The notes under the pieces were generated by a model. The model did not search any database. It was not told the origin of the DNA and saw only the letters and a program-made list of their open reading frames with translations. DNA of 64,000 nt from Proteobacteria bacterium CG1_02_64_396 (GTDB taxonomy: Bacteria; Pseudomonadota; MNWR01; CG1-02-64-396): positions 1-64,000 of the forward strand of contig MNWR01000029.1 in the NCBI GenBank assembly GCA_001872725.1, read 5' to 3'. This document shows, one piece after another, positions 60,975 through 64,000 of this stretch. The translations under genes were made by a program, and so were the position numbers. The first letter of the stretch is position 1, and each line of letters starts with the position of its first letter.

Positions 60975-62459
60975 TCAGCGCCCGTGCCGTAGCTCCAACC
61001 GCCGCAAAAACTCCCCCATGATCGCCTTGTAGAGCCCCTCTTTGGCGACCACATCCTCGACGCCGCTGTCGATGCTGGGGTTGTCGTTGACCTCGATGAC
61101 CACCACCCCCCGCGCGCTCTGTTTCAGATCGACCCCGTAGAGACCGTCGCCGATCAGATTGGCGGCGGCCAGCGCCACCTTAACCACCTCGGGAGGGGCA
61201 TCCTCCAGCGCGATGGTTTCGAATCCTCCCGATTTGGCCTGTCCCCCCGGACCATGTTCGTAAATCTGCCAATGCCCCCGGGTCATCAGGTACTTCGACA
61301 CGTAGATCGGCTGGCGATTGAGCACCCCGACCCGCCAGTCGAAGGGGGTGTAGAGATACTCCTGGGCCAGGATCAGATCCGATTCCTTGAACAGCTTGGC
61401 GACGATCTCGTTGAGCTGGATCCGATTTTCGGCTTTGAAGACCCCCCGCGAGAAGGCGCCGTCGGGGATCTTGAGCACCACCGGATAGGGGATCTGTGCC
61501 TCGATGGTCTCCAGATTGTGTTTGTGCACGATCAGGGTGCGGGGGGTCGGCACCTTGTTGGCGGCCAGCAGCTCGGCCAGGAAGACCTTGTTGGTGCATT
61601 TGAGGATCGAGTCGGGGTCGTCCATCACCACCATGTCCTCGCTTTGCGCCTTCTTGGCAAAACGGTAGGTGTGGTGGTCGATGGCGGTGGTTTCGCGGAT
61701 GAACAAGGCATCGAATTCGGCCAGTCGGGCGTAATCGGAACGGTCGATCAGCTCGACCTCGATCCCCAACCCTTTGCCCGCTTTGATGAAACGCTTAAGA
61801 GCCATCTCGTCGGAGGGGGGCATCTTCTCGGTGGGGTCGCGCAATATGGCCAAATCGTAGCGGGGGGGCTGGCTGGCCCGTTTGGGTTGCCAGCGGCTGG
61901 CCATGTAACCGTGCACCGCCTCCAAAAAATGGGGCAGTTCGTCTTCGGGCATCAGGGCGGGGGCTTGGGGTTTGATCGAGGCGATGCGCCACTTGCCCTG
62001 CAACTTGAATTCGACCTTCAAGCAGGGGACCGGAAAGGTCTCGAAGATCTGCCGGGCCAGATCCCCCAGGGGGGGCATGCGGCAGTGGCCGAAATGGATG
62101 TAGAGCTCCAGCGCGGTGACGGTGAGCCCGGGCGCGATCTTGGCCATCCGTTTTTGCAACAGGGCGTCGAGGTCCTCGGTTTCAAGCCCGTAGATCGACT
62201 TGCGCGACAGATCCTGAATCGTGCGCACCGAGGGGATGACCCGATGCCCCCGCGCCTCGGCCAGCAACGAGGTGTAGTAGCCGGTGCTCAGATAGCGGTA
62301 GCCGCGGCACATGTTGATGACCCGGACGCCCCGACCGTCGCCGTTTTTGCCCCGTTTGGGCAGGCCGGTCAGGTATTCGCGTGAAGCGACCACCCCCCCC
62401 TCGGGGAGTTTGCCGGTCCAGAATTCGGGTTGATCGACCACCAGGATGTGGGTCGCCAT
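60975..62459 (-). CDS. RimK family alpha-L-glutamate ligase-like protein with RLAN domain
   Basis: 494 residues. Residues 1 to about 200 match the RimK-like ATP-grasp N-terminal (RLAN) domain: ILVVDQPEFWTGKLPEGGVV, then VINMCRGYRYLSTGYYTSLL. The ATP-grasp half has MDDPDSILKCTNKVFLAELL, then PVVLKIPDGAFSRGVFKAEN, LILAQEYLYTPFDWRVGVLN and metal-binding VVVIEVNDNPSIDSGVEDVV. Such enzymes form amide bonds with ATP, usually adding Glu to a peptide or protein. The protein probably works with the adjacent GNAT/C39 protein, 82 bases upstream on the same strand. Confidence 0.88.
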   Translation of the reverse strand: MATHILVVDQPEFWTGKLPEGGVVASREYLTGLPKRGKNGDGRGVRVINMCRGYRYLSTGYYTSLLAEARGHRVIPSVRTIQDLSRKSIYGLETEDLDALLQKRMAKIAPGLTVTALELYIHFGHCRMPPLGDLARQIFETFPVPCLKVEFKLQGKWRIASIKPQAPALMPEDELPHFLEAVHGYMASRWQPKRASQPPRYDLAILRDPTEKMPPSDEMALKRFIKAGKGLGIEVELIDRSDYARLAEFDALFIRETTAIDHHTYRFAKKAQSEDMVVMDDPDSILKCTNKVFLAELLAANKVPTPRTLIVHKHNLETIEAQIPYPVVLKIPDGAFSRGVFKAENRIQLNEIVAKLFKESDLILAQEYLYTPFDWRVGVLNRQPIYVSKYLMTRGHWQIYEHGPGGQAKSGGFETIALEDAPPEVVKVALAAANLIGDGLYGVDLKQSARGVVVIEVNDNPSIDSGVEDVVAKEGLYKAIMGEFLRRLELRHGR

Positions 62460-62541
62460 GGCGAGCCTCGGGCGTAACGGTTGGGGTAAAAGGGATGGAT
62501 AAAAAGGGCTAGCGGCGTGTCGAGGGGGTACAAACGGGGGG

Positions 62542-63735
62542 CTATTCCTCCGACCACCCGGCGAAATCGTCTTGGGTTTCGGGGGTCGTGGCGACAGTTT
62601 TTTCTGGCTGCATTGGGCTCGGTTCGGCAAACAGCTCCGGCATTGGGGCATCCTTGTGCAGGATCAACACCGCCCGCAGCAATCCCTTGCCGTAGCGGGC
62701 CATCGCCTCGAAATCGCGGCGCAGGATCGGCATGTGGGCGCAGTCGGGTTGCGCCTTGCCCTGCTCCCAATCGATGAAGGGGTCGTGCACGTAGACGAAG
62801 CGATCGTCGAATCCGGTCACCACCACCCAATGGGGGAATTTCTCGCGGTAGATGCGGTAGGAGCTGATGAGCACCACCGGGATATCCCCCCGGTCGAAGC
62901 GCTCCTGAAGTTCGGCGGTTTTCAGCGTGCCCAGGTGGATGGGGATGCCGACCCGGGCGATCTCTTCCACGAAGTCCTCGTGGACCAGCCGCATCACCTC
63001 TTTTTTTTCTTCGCTGCGTACCGAATCGAGAAACAGCGCCCCCTCGTCGTTGACCCAGATCTCGACCTTGAATCCTCGATGGTGGGCCGCCAGCGCCAAG
63101 CCGAAGGGGCCACAGCCGCCATGGCCCGAGGTCATGAAAACGGTGGTCGATTCGCGCCACAGTCGAAGTTCGAGTTTGCGGCTCAGATCTAAATCGGGAT
63201 CGAGCCCCTTCATCGCCATCATCAGGGCGGCCGGTCCACAGGTGAATTCCAGGGTTTGTTCGTAGTAGGGGATCCGGCTGGGGGGGGCCAGCCCCGGCGC
63301 GAGCCGCTTTTCAAAGCGGAGCGCCGCCATGTGGTCCTCGTAGTAATCGGGGTAGAGGCCGAACTCCCGATAACCCCGTTTTTGATACAGGGCGATGGCG
63401 GCGGTGTTGTCGCGCCGTACCTCTAGGCGCAGCAGCACACAGTCGCGCCCCCGCGCCGCCGTCTCGACCGCATCCATCAGCCCCGCCCCCACCCCTTGCC
63501 TGAGCAGCTCGGGGGCGACCGCCATCGAATAAAGGCGGGCCAGCGAGGTACCTCGGTTGTACAGGAGCATGGCGTACCCCCGCAGATCCCCCCCCACCAC
63601 ATCGACCAGGGTATCGGCGTGTCCCTTGGTGAGCAGATGGCGGAAGGAACGGCGCGAGATTCGGTCGCCGCTGAAACAGCGGTTTTCAAGGGCCACGAGT
63701 AGGTCGAGGTCTTCGAGGGTGGCAGGTCGGATCAT
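62542..63735 (-). CDS. GNAT acetyltransferase / C39-like peptidase fusion
   Basis: 397 residues. Residues 1-150 are a RimI-like GNAT domain (MIRPATLEDLDLLVALENRC, then LYSMAVAPELLRQGVGAGLM and NTAAIALYQKRGYREFGLYP). Residues about 165-375 are a papain-like C39 domain with catalytic Cys in LEFTCGPAALMMAM and His in FPHWVVVTGFDDRFVYVHDP. GGGAGGG precedes the ATG. Pairing with the RimK-like gene is a recurring arrangement in Pseudomonadota as far as I recall; a peptide-modifying role is inferred. Confidence 0.88.
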   Translation of the reverse strand: MIRPATLEDLDLLVALENRCFSGDRISRRSFRHLLTKGHADTLVDVVGGDLRGYAMLLYNRGTSLARLYSMAVAPELLRQGVGAGLMDAVETAARGRDCVLLRLEVRRDNTAAIALYQKRGYREFGLYPDYYEDHMAALRFEKRLAPGLAPPSRIPYYEQTLEFTCGPAALMMAMKGLDPDLDLSRKLELRLWRESTTVFMTSGHGGCGPFGLALAAHHRGFKVEIWVNDEGALFLDSVRSEEKKEVMRLVHEDFVEEIARVGIPIHLGTLKTAELQERFDRGDIPVVLISSYRIYREKFPHWVVVTGFDDRFVYVHDPFIDWEQGKAQPDCAHMPILRRDFEAMARYGKGLLRAVLILHKDAPMPELFAEPSPMQPEKTVATTPETQDDFAGWSEE

Positions 63736-63904
63736 GGCACCCTCCCGGGGTGGTGATTCATGCAGTGCGGCGGAGATGGTGGCACCGTCGCAGGGGCGGT
63801 GGTAGGGGGAGGGTTGCGCGGGATGACGCAACGAGGATGTGACCTGTTGCCGCGAATCGCTGCGCCCCTTGCGCCTCCTCCTCCCTCGGTCCGATCATCG
63901 GAAC

Positions 63905-64000
63905 ATGAACCCGACCCCAACCCTGATGCAGATGCTCGCCGCCCTGATCGCCGCCCCCTCGGTGAGCAGCGTCTCCCCCGACTTCGATACCGGCAACCAA
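63905..64000 (+). CDS. argE: Acetylornithine deacetylase, N-terminal part (cut by window end)
   Basis: Only 32 codons are visible (MNPTPTLMQMLAALIAAPSV and on). The segment LAALIAAPSVSSVSPDFDTG matches the start of ArgE-type M20 metallopeptidases, which begin L.ALIA.PS.S....D..N. It lies divergent from the GNAT/C39 gene. With argD at 55.9 kb it would belong to arginine synthesis. The call is limited by length. Confidence 0.55.
   Translation, partial: MNPTPTLMQMLAALIAAPSVSSVSPDFDTGNQ

Overview
The window is GC-rich DNA from a Gram-negative bacterium, most likely a member of the Pseudomonadota. The evidence is a type VI secretion system (T6SS), an LpxH-like lipid A hydrolase, an octaprenyl-type polyprenyl synthase, a CpxR/CpxA-like pair, HtpG and cytochrome b561. 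The class cannot be fixed by reading alone. The pyrimidine genes are of the pyrC-pyrK-pyrD (class 1B) kind, which is not the usual enterobacterial arrangement.

Layout. From 1 to 7.6 kb lies an accessory tail of mostly unrecognised genes: a DUF6150 protein, a Gly-rich repeat protein, a GNAT acetyltransferase, and four orphan proteins of 119 to 385 residues. It is cut into cassettes by near-identical 169-bp inverted-repeat elements. From 7.7 to 29.3 kb, all on the minus strand, runs a T6SS operon. In transcription order it is: a small winged-helix-like protein, a fused tssB-tssC, hcp, tssE, tssF, tssG, vgrG, a DUF2169/pentapeptide protein, a pentapeptide protein, a frameshifted DUF3540 gene, a PAAR-like gene, tssJ, tssK, tssL, tssM and tssA. 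It then continues into the orphan genes. No clpV (tssH) lies in the window. A sigma54-type promoter and an upstream palindrome sit before the operon, and a sigma54 activator is encoded nearby at 31.2-32.6 kb, so the cluster is probably sigma54-controlled.

From 30 to 38.4 kb: a secreted metallophosphoesterase, the activator, a Leu/Ile/Val-type binding lipoprotein, pyrD-pyrK-pyrC and ispB, then tRNA-Pro and tRNA-Lys with a strong terminator. From 38.7 to 43.5 kb, just past tRNA-Lys, is a small toxin-antitoxin and putative defence island: an XRE antitoxin with a wrecked relE/GIY-YIG chimera, an AlbA_2/Schlafen-type ATPase coupled to an unknown partner, and hipBA.

From 43.7 to 64 kb are mainly housekeeping and envelope genes: an LpxH-like hydrolase with an apparent ATT start, a GT4 glycosyltransferase, a frameshifted methyltransferase, Fic, htpG, a WbuC cupin, a YpsA-like carrier, glycogen phosphorylase, cytochrome b561, an acetylornithine aminotransferase behind what looks like an arginine attenuator, an SMR transporter, a HAD phosphatase, the CpxRA-like pair, a RimK-like ligase, a GNAT/C39 peptidase fusion and the start of argE. 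Intergenic DNA is rich in short repeats of at least four families, and two genes are broken at G/C homopolymers.
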